Assembly (NCBI RefSeq): GCF_008806755.1 | Contig: NZ_WAAU01000024.1 | Location: forward strand, 62,001 to 126,000 | DNA from: Tenacibaculum aiptasiae | GTDB taxonomy: Bacteria > Bacteroidota > Bacteroidia > Flavobacteriales > Flavobacteriaceae | DNA: 64,000 nt | Direction: 5' to 3' | Shown: piece after piece, positions 18,389 through 27,600 of the stretch | Numbering within the stretch: the stretch's first letter is position 1 | How the letters are laid out: each line of letters begins with the position of its first letter | Program-made: the position numbers and the translations under genes | The notes under the pieces: model-generated | The model's input: only the letters and a program-made list of their open reading frames with translations | The model's database searches: none | What the model was told of the DNA's origin: nothing

Positions 18389-19693
18389 TTAACTTCTCAC
18401 TATTTTCAGCATAGAACTATATACCCTTATCCAACCTTTCCATCTCTGATAATTACTTAAACTTTCATTATGAAAAACCGTTATAAAAGTTCCATTAACA
18501 GCTTTAACTTCATTTTTTAGATCTCTTATCTTTCCTAAAGATTGCTTCGCAGTTAATTTCATATAATCATTCAATGTAGAATCTATTAAAGCAAACGGAA
18601 ATATTTTTAAAGGTGTTTGAATTTCAAATTCTAAATCATAAAAATAAAACGGAGTACATGTACTTGCTCTAAATCCTGTATAATTAGGATATCCCATTGA
18701 ATAATCTTCTTCAATCTCTAAATCAATCAATTTCTGGTAGGTTTCTGGTAATGACACACGTAAATAGTGCTGACGAGATCTTTTAACAGGTACATTCGTT
18801 ATGCTTTCTAACCTTTCAACTTCTTTTTTTAATAAAGTTCCATTATTCATAGTGTAGTATGATGGGTGTAAACCAACCCTAGCATAGTCAACCATATCCT
18901 TGATTAACAATCTGAACTTACTTTTTGAAGTGGATACATTCGTATCAAAAGTTGTATAATCACCAATTAGAAAGAAAAAAATGGTTCGTACTTTATATAT
19001 TTTTTTCAATTCTAAAATAGTACTAAATGTATTAAACGGGTCTCTTTTAATACCGAATAATACAGCAAGTCTATCCCAAATGGTAAAAATTTTAAATTGC
19101 GAAATATCCTTAAAAAAACCTCCTATTGTTCTTACAAAACTTTTATGCTTATATGCAAATGCATTATCTACGTCTACAGTTGAAATGTATTCATATTTTC
19201 TTGTTGTATGTTCATAATCTGGAAACTTAATTTTTAATTTCTCTAAAAATTTATAAGCCCAAATATCTACTAATGGCTTTTCTAAAAAGTTGTTCTTAAA
19301 AGCTATACTTTCTTCTGCAGAAAACCTTCCATATTTATCTTTTATATGTGGTAAATACTCTTCATATCTTGATATTAAATAAAAACTGGCTGCAAAAATA
19401 TCAAATGGTATTTCAGATTGTTCTCTTGTTAAAAAAAAACAAGAAACATCATCCCACTTCTGAACATTGATATCAATATCCCTTACTCCCTGTTGAAACA
19501 ATAATTCATTACTTTTTACAAAAAACTCTTTTCCTAAGGCTACATTGGTATATGAGAATTTTGCTCCATTATAAGCCACAAAATCTTCAACCTTTCCTGT
19601 AAAATCAATTGGAATTTGTAAAATACGTGTAAAAATATGTTTAAAAATATAACGTACTCTTGGTGTTACCTTATGAGTATAAATCAGTATCAT
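18389..19693 (-). CDS. Polysaccharide-deacetylase-like protein with DUF7033-type N-terminus
   Basis: A 434-residue soluble protein without an obvious signal peptide. It begins MILIYTHKVTPRVRYIFKHI and contains the bacteroidotal motif FFLTREQSEIPFDIFAASFY with LISRYEEYLPH. The second half resembles the NodB/carbohydrate esterase 4 fold: YISTVDVDNAFAY at the place of the metal-binding Asp motif, FFLIGDY, GLHPSY with a histidine, and FHNES near the end. Such proteins occur widely in Flavobacteriia beside radC, but their substrate is not established; deacetylation of an envelope or exopolysaccharide is the likely activity. It is 33 bases downstream of radC. Confidence 0.8.
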   Translation of the reverse strand: MILIYTHKVTPRVRYIFKHIFTRILQIPIDFTGKVEDFVAYNGAKFSYTNVALGKEFFVKSNELLFQQGVRDIDINVQKWDDVSCFFLTREQSEIPFDIFAASFYLISRYEEYLPHIKDKYGRFSAEESIAFKNNFLEKPLVDIWAYKFLEKLKIKFPDYEHTTRKYEYISTVDVDNAFAYKHKSFVRTIGGFFKDISQFKIFTIWDRLAVLFGIKRDPFNTFSTILELKKIYKVRTIFFFLIGDYTTFDTNVSTSKSKFRLLIKDMVDYARVGLHPSYYTMNNGTLLKKEVERLESITNVPVKRSRQHYLRVSLPETYQKLIDLEIEEDYSMGYPNYTGFRASTCTPFYFYDLEFEIQTPLKIFPFALIDSTLNDYMKLTAKQSLGKIRDLKNEVKAVNGTFITVFHNESLSNYQRWKGWIRVYSSMLKIVRS

Positions 19694-19725
19694 AGTGAGT
19701 AAATGTTAACTGTAAAACCGAAGAA

Positions 19726-20412
19726 TTACAAAATCATTTCATCGGCAAAGCTAAAGTACGTTTTTTCAGTAACTATTATATGATCAAGTAGTTTTATGTT
19801 TAATGTATCTCCAGCATTTTTAATTTTTTTAGTCAACTCAATATCTGAATTACTTGGCTCTAATTTCCCTGATGGATGGTTATGACAAACGATTATTCCA
19901 ACAGCCGATAACTCTAAGGCTCTTTTGTATAACAATCTAATATCTACTAAAGTAGCAGTAAAACCTCCCTTACTAATTTGGAATTTCTCCAACACTACAT
20001 TTGAATTATTTAAGTATAAAGCCCAAAACTCCTCGTGCTCAATATCACCAATTAAAGGTTGAATAATATTAAAGACATTTTTAGAACTGTAAATTTTTAA
20101 TTCCTCTTCTTTTTGCATGAATAATTTTCGCCTTCCAAATTCAAGAGCTGATACAATTGCAATTGCCTTTGCCTCTCCTATTCCGTTAAACTTCATCAAA
20201 GCTGGAACTGATAATTTTGACAAACTATTTAAATCATTATCAACAGATAACAAAATTCTTTTTGCTAATTCAACAGCCGATTCTTGTCGATTTCCAGCTC
20301 CTATTAAAATTGCGATTAATTCTGCGTTAGAAAGTGAATTCTTGCCTTTTAGTCTCAATTTTTTACGTGGCATATCGTCTATAGCCCACAACTTTATTGG
20401 TATCTTTTTCAT
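19726..20412 (-). CDS. radC: RadC family protein (JAB/MPN metalloprotease-like domain)
   Basis: A 228-residue protein of the RadC/YicR family, historically called a DNA repair protein but of uncertain function. The N-terminal part holds a helix-hairpin-helix-like region (PRKKLRLKGKNSLSNAELIA; LMKFNGIGEAKAIAIVSALEFG) and the C-terminal part a JAB domain with the zinc motif VCHNHPSGKLEPSNSDIELT. Length is normal. It is the first gene of a leftward set of six genes whose gaps are only 2 to 33 bases. A promoter on this strand at 20437-20467 overlaps the divergent trkA promoter. Confidence 0.95.
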   Translation of the reverse strand: MKKIPIKLWAIDDMPRKKLRLKGKNSLSNAELIAILIGAGNRQESAVELAKRILLSVDNDLNSLSKLSVPALMKFNGIGEAKAIAIVSALEFGRRKLFMQKEEELKIYSSKNVFNIIQPLIGDIEHEEFWALYLNNSNVVLEKFQISKGGFTATLVDIRLLYKRALELSAVGIIVCHNHPSGKLEPSNSDIELTKKIKNAGDTLNIKLLDHIIVTEKTYFSFADEMIL

Positions 20413-20436
20413 ATAAATTTATTTACATAGCTAGGA

Positions 20437-20467
20437 TAAATATAATTCATTTTTTGCACAACCCAAA
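20437..20467 (-). promoter_or_regulatory. Promoter of the radC operon
   Basis: On the minus strand TTTG (20467-20464), a 19-base spacer and TATATTTA (20444-20437) fit the Bacteroidota pattern apart from the final base. It is interleaved with the divergent trkA promoter. Confidence 0.55.
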
Positions 20468-20484
20468 GAAGCACAGTATCTTTG
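20453..20484 (+). promoter_or_regulatory. Promoter of trkA-trkH
   Basis: TTTG (20453-20456), a 20-base spacer and TATCTTTG (20477-20484) match the Bacteroidota consensus exactly. The predicted leader before the ATG at 20510 is about 20 bases and has no Shine-Dalgarno sequence. This is the clearest promoter in the window. Confidence 0.75.
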
Positions 20485-20509
20485 CGTTCTATCTTTTTCA
20501 ATAAAAAAT

Positions 20510-21856
20510 ATGAAGATTATTATAGCCGGGGCTGGAGACGTTGGTTTTCATTTGGCTAAACTCCTTTCTTACGAGTCGCAAGACACCTTTGTGATAGATT
20601 TTGATGGTGATAAATTAAATTACATCAATAATCATTTAGATGTTTTTACTAAAAAAGGAGATGCTACCTCAATAAAACTTTTGAAAGAAATTGGTATTGA
20701 ATCTGCCGATTTATTATTAGCTGTTACTGAAAGTCAAAATACAAATTTTACCATTTCAGTAGTAGGAAAAGCTTTAGGCGTAAAAAAAACAATTGCTAGA
20801 ATAAACAACCCTGAATTTTTAAAAAACGATTGTATCAATTTTAAAGATTACGGTGTTGACTTTATGATTTCTCCAGAAGAATTAGCTGCTGAAGAAATAA
20901 AATTTCTTTTAAATCAATCATCTTTTAACGATACTGTGGCATTTGAAAATGGCTTGTTTAATATCATGGGAACTACCCTTGGTTATAAGTCGCCTATTTT
21001 AGATTTAACAGTAAAAGAGGCTAAAGATAAGTTTAGCTTAGTAGATTTTATTACCATTGCTATTAAACGAGAAGGTATTGCTCAAACTATTATTCCTCGT
21101 GGTGATACTGTATATAAAATGAACGATCAGGTTTATTTTTCAGTTCCTAATTATAGTATTGATAAATTACACCCTATAATTGGTAAAGAGCAAATAGATA
21201 TAAAAAATGTAATGATTCTAGGAGGAAGTAGCATAGGACGAAAAACTTCTAGAAACCTCTGTAAAGACAACTTTAAAGTTAAATTAGTAGAGAAAAAGAA
21301 AGAAAAAGCTTTAAATCTTGCTGAAGACCTAAGAGACACCTTAGTAATTCATGGAGATGGTAGAGATTTAGGTCTCTTAGAGGAAGAAAATATTAGAGAA
21401 ATGGATGCTTTTGTAGCCGTTACTGGAGATTCAGAAACTAATATCATGTCTTGTTTAGTAGCTAAATCTAAAGGCGTTAAAAAGACAATTGCTTTAGTTG
21501 AGAATATGGATTATATAAACATTTCTCAAACTATTGGTATCGATACTCTTATTAATAAAAAATTAATAGCTGCTAGTAATATTTTTCGTCATATTCGAAA
21601 AGGTGAAATATTAGCATTAGCTAACTTACATAACATTGATGCTGAAGTTTTTGAATTTGAAGTTCAAGAAAACGCTAAAGTGACTAAAAAACCTATTAAA
21701 GAATTACGTTTTCCTAGAGAAGCTGTTTTTGGTGGAGTAGTTAGAGGTGGTAAAGCTCATATGTCATTTGGTGATTTTCAATTACAAAGTGGTGATAGAG
21801 CAATCGTTTTTTGTTTACCTGAAGCTATATCAACTGTAGAAGATTTATTCAACTAA
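20510..21856 (+). CDS. trkA: Trk potassium uptake regulatory protein TrkA
   Basis: A 448-residue cytoplasmic NAD(H)-binding subunit that gates the TrkH potassium channel. It has two tandem copies of RCK_N plus RCK_C: the first Rossmann motif is IIAGAGDVGFHLAKLL at the N-terminus with acidic DFDGDKL after the second strand, the second is MILGGSSIGRKTSRNL (about residues 236-251), and each is followed by a TrkA-C domain (ending near VPNYSIDKL and at the C-terminus). Length is standard. It overlaps trkH by one base in a TAATG arrangement, which implies translational coupling. Confidence 0.97.
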   Translation: MKIIIAGAGDVGFHLAKLLSYESQDTFVIDFDGDKLNYINNHLDVFTKKGDATSIKLLKEIGIESADLLLAVTESQNTNFTISVVGKALGVKKTIARINNPEFLKNDCINFKDYGVDFMISPEELAAEEIKFLLNQSSFNDTVAFENGLFNIMGTTLGYKSPILDLTVKEAKDKFSLVDFITIAIKREGIAQTIIPRGDTVYKMNDQVYFSVPNYSIDKLHPIIGKEQIDIKNVMILGGSSIGRKTSRNLCKDNFKVKLVEKKKEKALNLAEDLRDTLVIHGDGRDLGLLEEENIREMDAFVAVTGDSETNIMSCLVAKSKGVKKTIALVENMDYINISQTIGIDTLINKKLIAASNIFRHIRKGEILALANLHNIDAEVFEFEVQENAKVTKKPIKELRFPREAVFGGVVRGGKAHMSFGDFQLQSGDRAIVFCLPEAISTVEDLFN

Positions 21857-23355
21857 TGGAGAGTCTCAATTTCAAATTAATTTATCGTTTTTTAGGAATA
21901 ACCGCAATTCTTAATGGATTATTTATGTGGCTTTCATTGCCATTTAGCTTTTATTATGATGAACCTTCTAAATGGGGAATTTTAAACGCCGGAATCATTA
22001 CAGTTGCCTTAGGTCTAGTTTTTTATTTTTTTAATAAACCTGACAATAAAAAAATTCAAAAAAAAGAAGGATACCTAATTGTAACCTTAGGATGGCTTAC
22101 ATTATCATTTACTGGAATGCTTCCTTATGTATTATCTGGTAGTATTCCTAGTATTACAAATGCTTTTTTCGAAACTATTTCTGGTTATTCAACTACGGGG
22201 TCATCAATTTTAACTGATATTGAATCAATGCCCAAAGGAATACTCTTTTGGCGTAGTGCTACTCACTGGATTGGCGGTATGGGAATAATTGTATTAACCA
22301 TCGCTATATTACCTTTATTAGGAATTGGAGGTATGCAATTATTTATGGCTGAAGCTCCAGGACCTTCAACAGATAAGTTACACCCTCGAATTACCGATAC
22401 TGCTAAGCGTTTATGGTTAATATATGTTTTATTGACTGTTATAGAATTTTTACTTTTAAAAGTAGCCGGAATGACTTGGTTTGATGCAATAAATCATGCT
22501 ATGGCTACAGTTAGCACAGGAGGTTTTTCAACAAAAAATGCTAGTGTTGCTCATTGGAATGGGACTCCTTTAATACAATATATCATCATCTTTTTTATGT
22601 TCATAGCAGGTACAAATTTTGTACTTACCTATTTTGCTTTGAAAGGAAAAGTGAGTAAAGTAATTCAAAGTGAAGAGTTCAAATATTACCTTTTTGGAAC
22701 ATTAATAATATCTTCTATTGTTGCTGTTATGATTATTTTTTATCAAGATCCAGCATTACAAACTTCAATTAACCACCCTATGGTTTTGGGTAAAGTAGAA
22801 AGTGCTATTAGACATTCGTTATTTTCGGTAATATCAGTAGTAACCACAACAGGTTTTGTTACAGCTGATTTTACAATGTGGAGCTTTTTTGTTACTGCTA
22901 TTTTCTTTTCTTTATTTTTCTTAGGAGGATCGGCAGGTTCTACTTCTGGAGGGGTAAAAATTGTTCGACACATTGTAATGCTAAAAAACAGCTTTTTAGA
23001 ATTCAAAAAATCAATTCACCCTAATGCTATCATACCAGTGCGTTATGACGGAAAAGCTGTAAATCAGACTATTGTATTCAACATACTTTCTTTCTTTGTT
23101 TTATACATGCTCATTTTTATTATTGGAACAGTAGTCTTGGCTTTCTTTGGTTTAGATTTATATTCTGCTTTAGGTGCTTGTGCTTCTTCTTTAGGTAATA
23201 TAGGGCCAGCTATTGGAAGTGTTAGTCCTGTTGACAATTTTAATCATTTATCTACAGGAGCAAAATGGTTTTGTTCTTTCCTAATGCTTATTGGGCGTTT
23301 AGAATTATTTACGGTTCTAATTCTACTTACACCCTTCTTTTGGCGTAAAAACTAA
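21856..23355 (+). CDS. trkH: Trk potassium uptake channel subunit TrkH
   Basis: A 499-residue inner-membrane potassium channel/transporter. About ten hydrophobic segments are visible with four pore-loop repeats of the K+-channel type; the loops include ISGYSTTGSSIL, AMATVSTGGFST, SVVTTTGFVTAD and SSLGNIGPAIGS, each giving the filter glycine. The cytoplasmic stretch with GGSAGSTSGGVKIVRH is the conserved intramembrane-loop region of TrkH. It pairs with TrkA, whose stop codon overlaps its start. Together they take up potassium, important in a probable marine habitat (habitat is inference). Confidence 0.96.
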   Translation: MESLNFKLIYRFLGITAILNGLFMWLSLPFSFYYDEPSKWGILNAGIITVALGLVFYFFNKPDNKKIQKKEGYLIVTLGWLTLSFTGMLPYVLSGSIPSITNAFFETISGYSTTGSSILTDIESMPKGILFWRSATHWIGGMGIIVLTIAILPLLGIGGMQLFMAEAPGPSTDKLHPRITDTAKRLWLIYVLLTVIEFLLLKVAGMTWFDAINHAMATVSTGGFSTKNASVAHWNGTPLIQYIIIFFMFIAGTNFVLTYFALKGKVSKVIQSEEFKYYLFGTLIISSIVAVMIIFYQDPALQTSINHPMVLGKVESAIRHSLFSVISVVTTTGFVTADFTMWSFFVTAIFFSLFFLGGSAGSTSGGVKIVRHIVMLKNSFLEFKKSIHPNAIIPVRYDGKAVNQTIVFNILSFFVLYMLIFIIGTVVLAFFGLDLYSALGACASSLGNIGPAIGSVSPVDNFNHLSTGAKWFCSFLMLIGRLELFTVLILLTPFFWRKN

Positions 23356-23408
23356 GTACTTACACCCTATTTTTTTTTAAAAAAAGGATGTTTTCATCAT
23401 GCCTTTTA

Positions 23409-23424
23409 GGGGGAAAACACCCCC
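23409..23424. repeat. GC-rich inverted repeat, possible operator or hairpin
   Basis: GGGGG (23409-23413) and CCCCC (23420-23424) flank AAAACA. Runs of five G and five C stand out sharply in this AT-rich DNA. It could be a regulator site or, since it is followed by AAAATT and not by T residues, a non-terminator hairpin. Confidence 0.4.
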
Positions 23425-23797
23425 AAAATTAAATCTCCTGATATTAAATTTGGACTAGTCAAACTAGACTTGTTTAATATGAAAATGAAAAATAATTTTA
23501 TTGGATTATTATCTCCCAAAGAAGATAATTCGATAAACGTCCCCCAAACCTATAGAGAAACACATTCTCTTTCTGATTTTTTATATGAATTCTTCATCAA
23601 TTCAAAATCAAAAATTCACACATCTCTTACTGGTTTTGTATCTCGTATAGAAAAATTTGTTCACACAAATTATCTTATATTTTTAACATACTGTTCTTTT
23701 TAAAACCAAAGAAAACGCTTATTACAAAAAAACACCCACTCATTCCTTAAAACACTTCACTTAATACTTTTCAAGAAAAAACTATGATAGTGATCAA

Positions 23798-23805
23798 TAG
23801 CTTTG
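23798..23805 (+). promoter_or_regulatory. -7 element upstream of collar-domain gene
   Basis: TAGCTTTG fits TAnnTTTG exactly. The predicted leader to the ATG at 23859 is about 50 bases. No clear TTTG lies 19-20 bases upstream. Confidence 0.5.
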
Positions 23806-23858
23806 TTATGAGGAATTAAATAAAACCAAAATCATTAACCAAACTAAAACTATTTATT

Positions 23859-24515
23859 ATGAAATTTAAAATGAAATTCATCGCATTGTTGTTTATCTGT
23901 TTAATATCAACTATTGAGAGTAAAGCACAAGATGCTTATTTAGGAGAAATAAGAATGTTTGCAGGAAACTATGCTCCAGTAGGATGGGAATTTTGCAATG
24001 GTCAACTAATGGCTATAAACAGTAATACAGCTTTATTCTCAATATTAGGAACAAATTATGGAGGTGATGGAAGAAGTACTTTTGCTTTACCTGATTTAAG
24101 AGGTAGAACTCCGATGAGTGCTGGTCGTCATCCAGGTTCTGATATGAACTATGTAGTAGGACAATACGGTGGTCACGAAAACACTACATTATCAATTCTA
24201 AATTTACCTGCTCATAAACACTCTATTTCTTTGGCAGGACTTACAGGACTGGTAGGTATACCTGTAAATACTGAATCCGGGGAAGAAGATGAAAAAAATC
24301 CAGGTGCAGGTTATTTAGCTAATAACGGACAAGATCGTTTCTCTTCATCTCCCTCTCCAGTTTCTTACTATGGAGGTCAACCATTACCTGTAGCTATTCA
24401 AGGAACTGCCACGGCTGGTATAACAGGATTAGGACAATCTTTTAATAATAGACAACCATATGTAGTGGTTCGCTATATAATATGTGTATCAGGAATATAC
24501 CCACCTAGAAGTTAA
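23859..24515 (+). CDS. Secreted phage-tail-collar-domain protein
   Basis: A 218-residue protein made of a signal peptide (cleavage after about SKAQ, residue 24) and a phage tail collar domain as in microcystin-dependent MdpB-like proteins: EIRMFAGNYAPVGWEFCNGQ, then LFSILGTNYGGDGRSTFALP with DLRGRTPMS, then NLPAHKHSI. The domain trimerises in phage fibres; bacterial relatives are usually found without an export signal or next to prophage genes. Here no phage genes are present and the next genes encode T9SS surface proteins, so an exported, surface-associated role is more likely. It ends with a short hydrophobic RYIICVSGIYPP tail. Function unknown. Confidence 0.85.
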   Translation: MKFKMKFIALLFICLISTIESKAQDAYLGEIRMFAGNYAPVGWEFCNGQLMAINSNTALFSILGTNYGGDGRSTFALPDLRGRTPMSAGRHPGSDMNYVVGQYGGHENTTLSILNLPAHKHSISLAGLTGLVGIPVNTESGEEDEKNPGAGYLANNGQDRFSSSPSPVSYYGGQPLPVAIQGTATAGITGLGQSFNNRQPYVVVRYIICVSGIYPPRS

Positions 24516-24537
24516 AAAAATAAATAAAACATAAAAG

Positions 24538-24564
24538 TTCACCCTTCAAAAAATGAAGGGTGAA
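24538..24564 (+). terminator. Hairpin after collar-domain gene, weak terminator
   Basis: TTCACCCTTCA (24538-24548) pairs perfectly with TGAAGGGTGAA (24554-24564) around an A5 loop. The downstream sequence AATTTG has too few T residues for a strong terminator, so read-through into the adhesin gene at 24608 or a processing role is possible. Confidence 0.5.
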
Positions 24565-24607
24565 AATTTGTTAGTAAATCATTATAAAAAATAATTATCT
24601 CTTATTT

Positions 24608-27600
24608 ATGAAAAAAACAACTACACTAAGTAAAAAGTCAATTTACTTTTTTTTCTTGTTATTTTGTGCTTTTATAAGCGCTAACTCTCAGAATAACAAT
24701 GGAGCAATAGATGCTCCCGGAGACATTGCTTTTGTTGCATATCATGATGCGCCTGATGGCTTTTCATTTGTTTTGTTAGATGATTGTCCAAATAATACCT
24801 CTATTAGATTCTTAGACGATGAATGGAATGGTACTTCTTTTGCAACTCCTACTGGAGAAGGTGAAGTTTTATGGACAAATAATACAGGAAACAGTATACC
24901 AAAAGGTACAGTTATCACTATTCAAAACGCAGATGATAATGCTCCTGGAATTATGGTTAATATAGGTACTGCTTCTGAAGATGAATCTGGTTTTAATACA
25001 GCGAATATTGATGAACTTTTTGCTGTAACTGGAACAAGATCTACTCCTGGTACTTTTTTATCTTTTATTGGAGACACCCTAGGGAATACTCTAACTGGTA
25101 CTGGACTTACAAATGGAGTAAATGCCTTATTTATAACCTCCGAAGGACGTTATACAGGATCTACAGTTTGTAATTCTACATTAGGAGATTGCGCTGCAAT
25201 GATAAACAACTTAGGAAATTGGGCAATTGGAGTTAATTCTTATTCTTTCCCTGCAGATGTGGTAGGAAATTTTACAGGTTCTGCAATAGCTGCTAGTAAT
25301 ACAGATCCTACAATATCTATATCAAATGTAGTACTAGCCTACACTGAAGGAAATACGGCAACGCAAGTAGATGCTTCTGGTACAGTTAATGATTCAGACG
25401 GAGATTCTGATTGGGATGGTGGAACATTAGTTGCTCAAATTACAGCTAATGCAGAAGCAGCTGATGAAATAAGTATTTCAGATACTGATGGAGACGGGAC
25501 AGCAATTACAATAAGTGGCATAAATATCCTAGCTAATGGAACTGTTGTTGGAACTTTAAGTGCTAGTGGTGGTATTGTTACAAATGGTACTATACTAACA
25601 ATTACTTTTAATACCAATGCAACCAATGCTATTGTGCAAGAAGTTTTACAATCGTTACGATATAGAAATACTTCCACCACTCCAGGAACATCCAATAGAA
25701 CCATTACAGTTACTGCAACAGATAAAAATAGTGGTAGTGCTAATGATACTAGGACAGTTAGTGTTTCTTCAGTGCCTACTGCTGCTCCAGTAGTAACAAC
25801 TCCTTCTGGAGCTATTACTGTAAATGCAGCAACACAAACAATTTCTGGAACACATACCAAAAACGGTGTAACTGTACATGCATATGCTGATGCTAATAAT
25901 GATGGAACTGCAGACAATGCTGTCTCATTAGGTTCTGCTACAGTTAGTGGAAATACTTGGAGCTTCTCAGTAAACTTAACACAGGATATAGCTAATAACT
26001 TTGTAGTACAAGCAAATGATAGTGGTGATACTTCTAGTGATGTCGACGTACCTACAATTACTGAAGATTCAACTAGTCCTGCCAATCCAATAGTAACTAC
26101 TCCTTCTGGAGCTCTGACTATAAACTCAGCAACACAAACAATTTCTGGGACACTTACTGAAAACGGTGTCACCGTACATGCATATGCCGATACTAATAAC
26201 GATGGAACTGCAGACAATGCTGTCTCATTAGGTTCTGCAACAGTTAGTGGAAATGCTTGGAGTTTCTCAGTAAACTTAACTGCTGACACTGCTAACAATT
26301 TTGTGGTACAAGCGGAAGATAGTGCTGGAAATACTTCTAGCGATGTTGATGTACCTACAATTACAGAAGACTCTACAAGTCCTGCCAATCCAATAGTAAC
26401 CACTCCTTCTGGAGCTATTACTGTAAACGCAGCAACACAAACAATTTCTGGGACACTTACTGAAAACGGCGTGACTGTACATGCATATGCCGATGCTAAC
26501 AATGATGGAACTGCAGATAATACAACTTCATTAGGGTCTGCTACAGTTAGTGGAAATGCTTGGAGCCTCTCTGTAAACTTAACTGCTGACACCGCTAACA
26601 ATTTTGTGGTACAAGCGGAAGATAGTGCCGGAAATACTTCTAGCAATGTTGATGTGCCTACAATTACAGAAGATTCGACAAACCCAGCTAATCCAATAGT
26701 AACTACTCCTTCTGGAGCAATAACAATAAACGCTGATACACAAACAATTTCTGGTTCACATACCGAAAACGGAGTTACTGTACATGCTTATATGGATGCT
26801 AACAACGATGGAACAGCTGATAACTCAGTTTCATTAGGTTCTAATACAGTTTCTGGAAACTCTTGGAGTTTTTCTGTTAATTTAACTCAAAATAGTATTA
26901 ACAATTTTGTAGTACAAGCAGAAGATGATGCAGGAAATACTTCTAGCGATATAGATATACCTACAATTACAGAAACTTCAGCTATTACATGGACTGGAGT
27001 AACAAGTAACGCTTGGAATACTGCTTCTAACTGGAATATAAATTCAGTTCCAGTCGCTACATCTGATGTAACTATTCCAAATGGAATTACAAATTACCCA
27101 ACAATTTCATCATCAGTAACAGTTAACTCTATAAATATTGCTTCAGGAGCTTCATTAATAGCCAACGCTTCTGTTACTGGTACTACAACGTATTCAAGAA
27201 ACTTAGCTACTACCAACTGGTATTTGGTATCTGCTCCTGTCTCAGGTGAAACACAACAAGATGTAATTGCTAATCATACTTTTGCAACTGGTTCTGGAAG
27301 TAACATTGGTATTGGTGCATTTACAAATAACGGTCCTACTCCATGGGTTTACGCTACCAATGCAACTACTGGTCCTTTAGTATCAGGAACTGGTGTATCT
27401 ATGAAATTAGCTGCTGCTGGAGATGTTTCAATTACTGGAAGTTTAAATACTTCAAATGTAAGTTTCCCTATTGCTACAGGTAGTAGAAATAACTTTAATT
27501 TAATTGGTAACCCTTTTACATCTTTTGTTAGCTCAAGTATTTTTACTAATGACAACACAGGGTTATTAAGTGAAGAAACGGTTTGGTTATGGGATGGTTC

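Larger units (their letters stand above)
23356..23858 (+). other. 503-base intergenic region, mostly non-coding
   Basis: No gene can be supported. It holds a T-rich stretch after trkH followed by a G5/C5 inverted repeat (23409-23424), an imperfect repeat of CTAGTCAAACTAGAC near 23455-23469, an open frame of 74 codons from ATG 23479 to 23703 that has no recognisable domain, start context or export signal, and the promoter element at 23798-23805. It looks like a long regulatory region for the secreted collar-domain gene, possibly with the remains of a decayed small gene. Confidence 0.5.

Noticed and set aside
23479..23703. 74-codon open frame between trkH and the collar gene
   Set aside because: No recognisable domain, signal or start context; aromatic and basic run at its end looks non-coding. 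Retained only as part of the intergenic region.
23859..24515. Prophage remnant suggested by the tail-collar domain
   Set aside because: No other phage gene nearby; signal peptide and own promoter suggest a cellular secreted protein.
25435..26646. A 403-codon open frame on the minus strand inside the adhesin gene
   Set aside because: It exists because of the repeats and their codon bias; the protein has no domain, and the plus-strand gene is clearly real with T9SS features.
25787..26995. Tandem repeats considered as CRISPR-like
   Set aside because: The units are about 300 bases, without spacers, and lie in frame in a protein gene.
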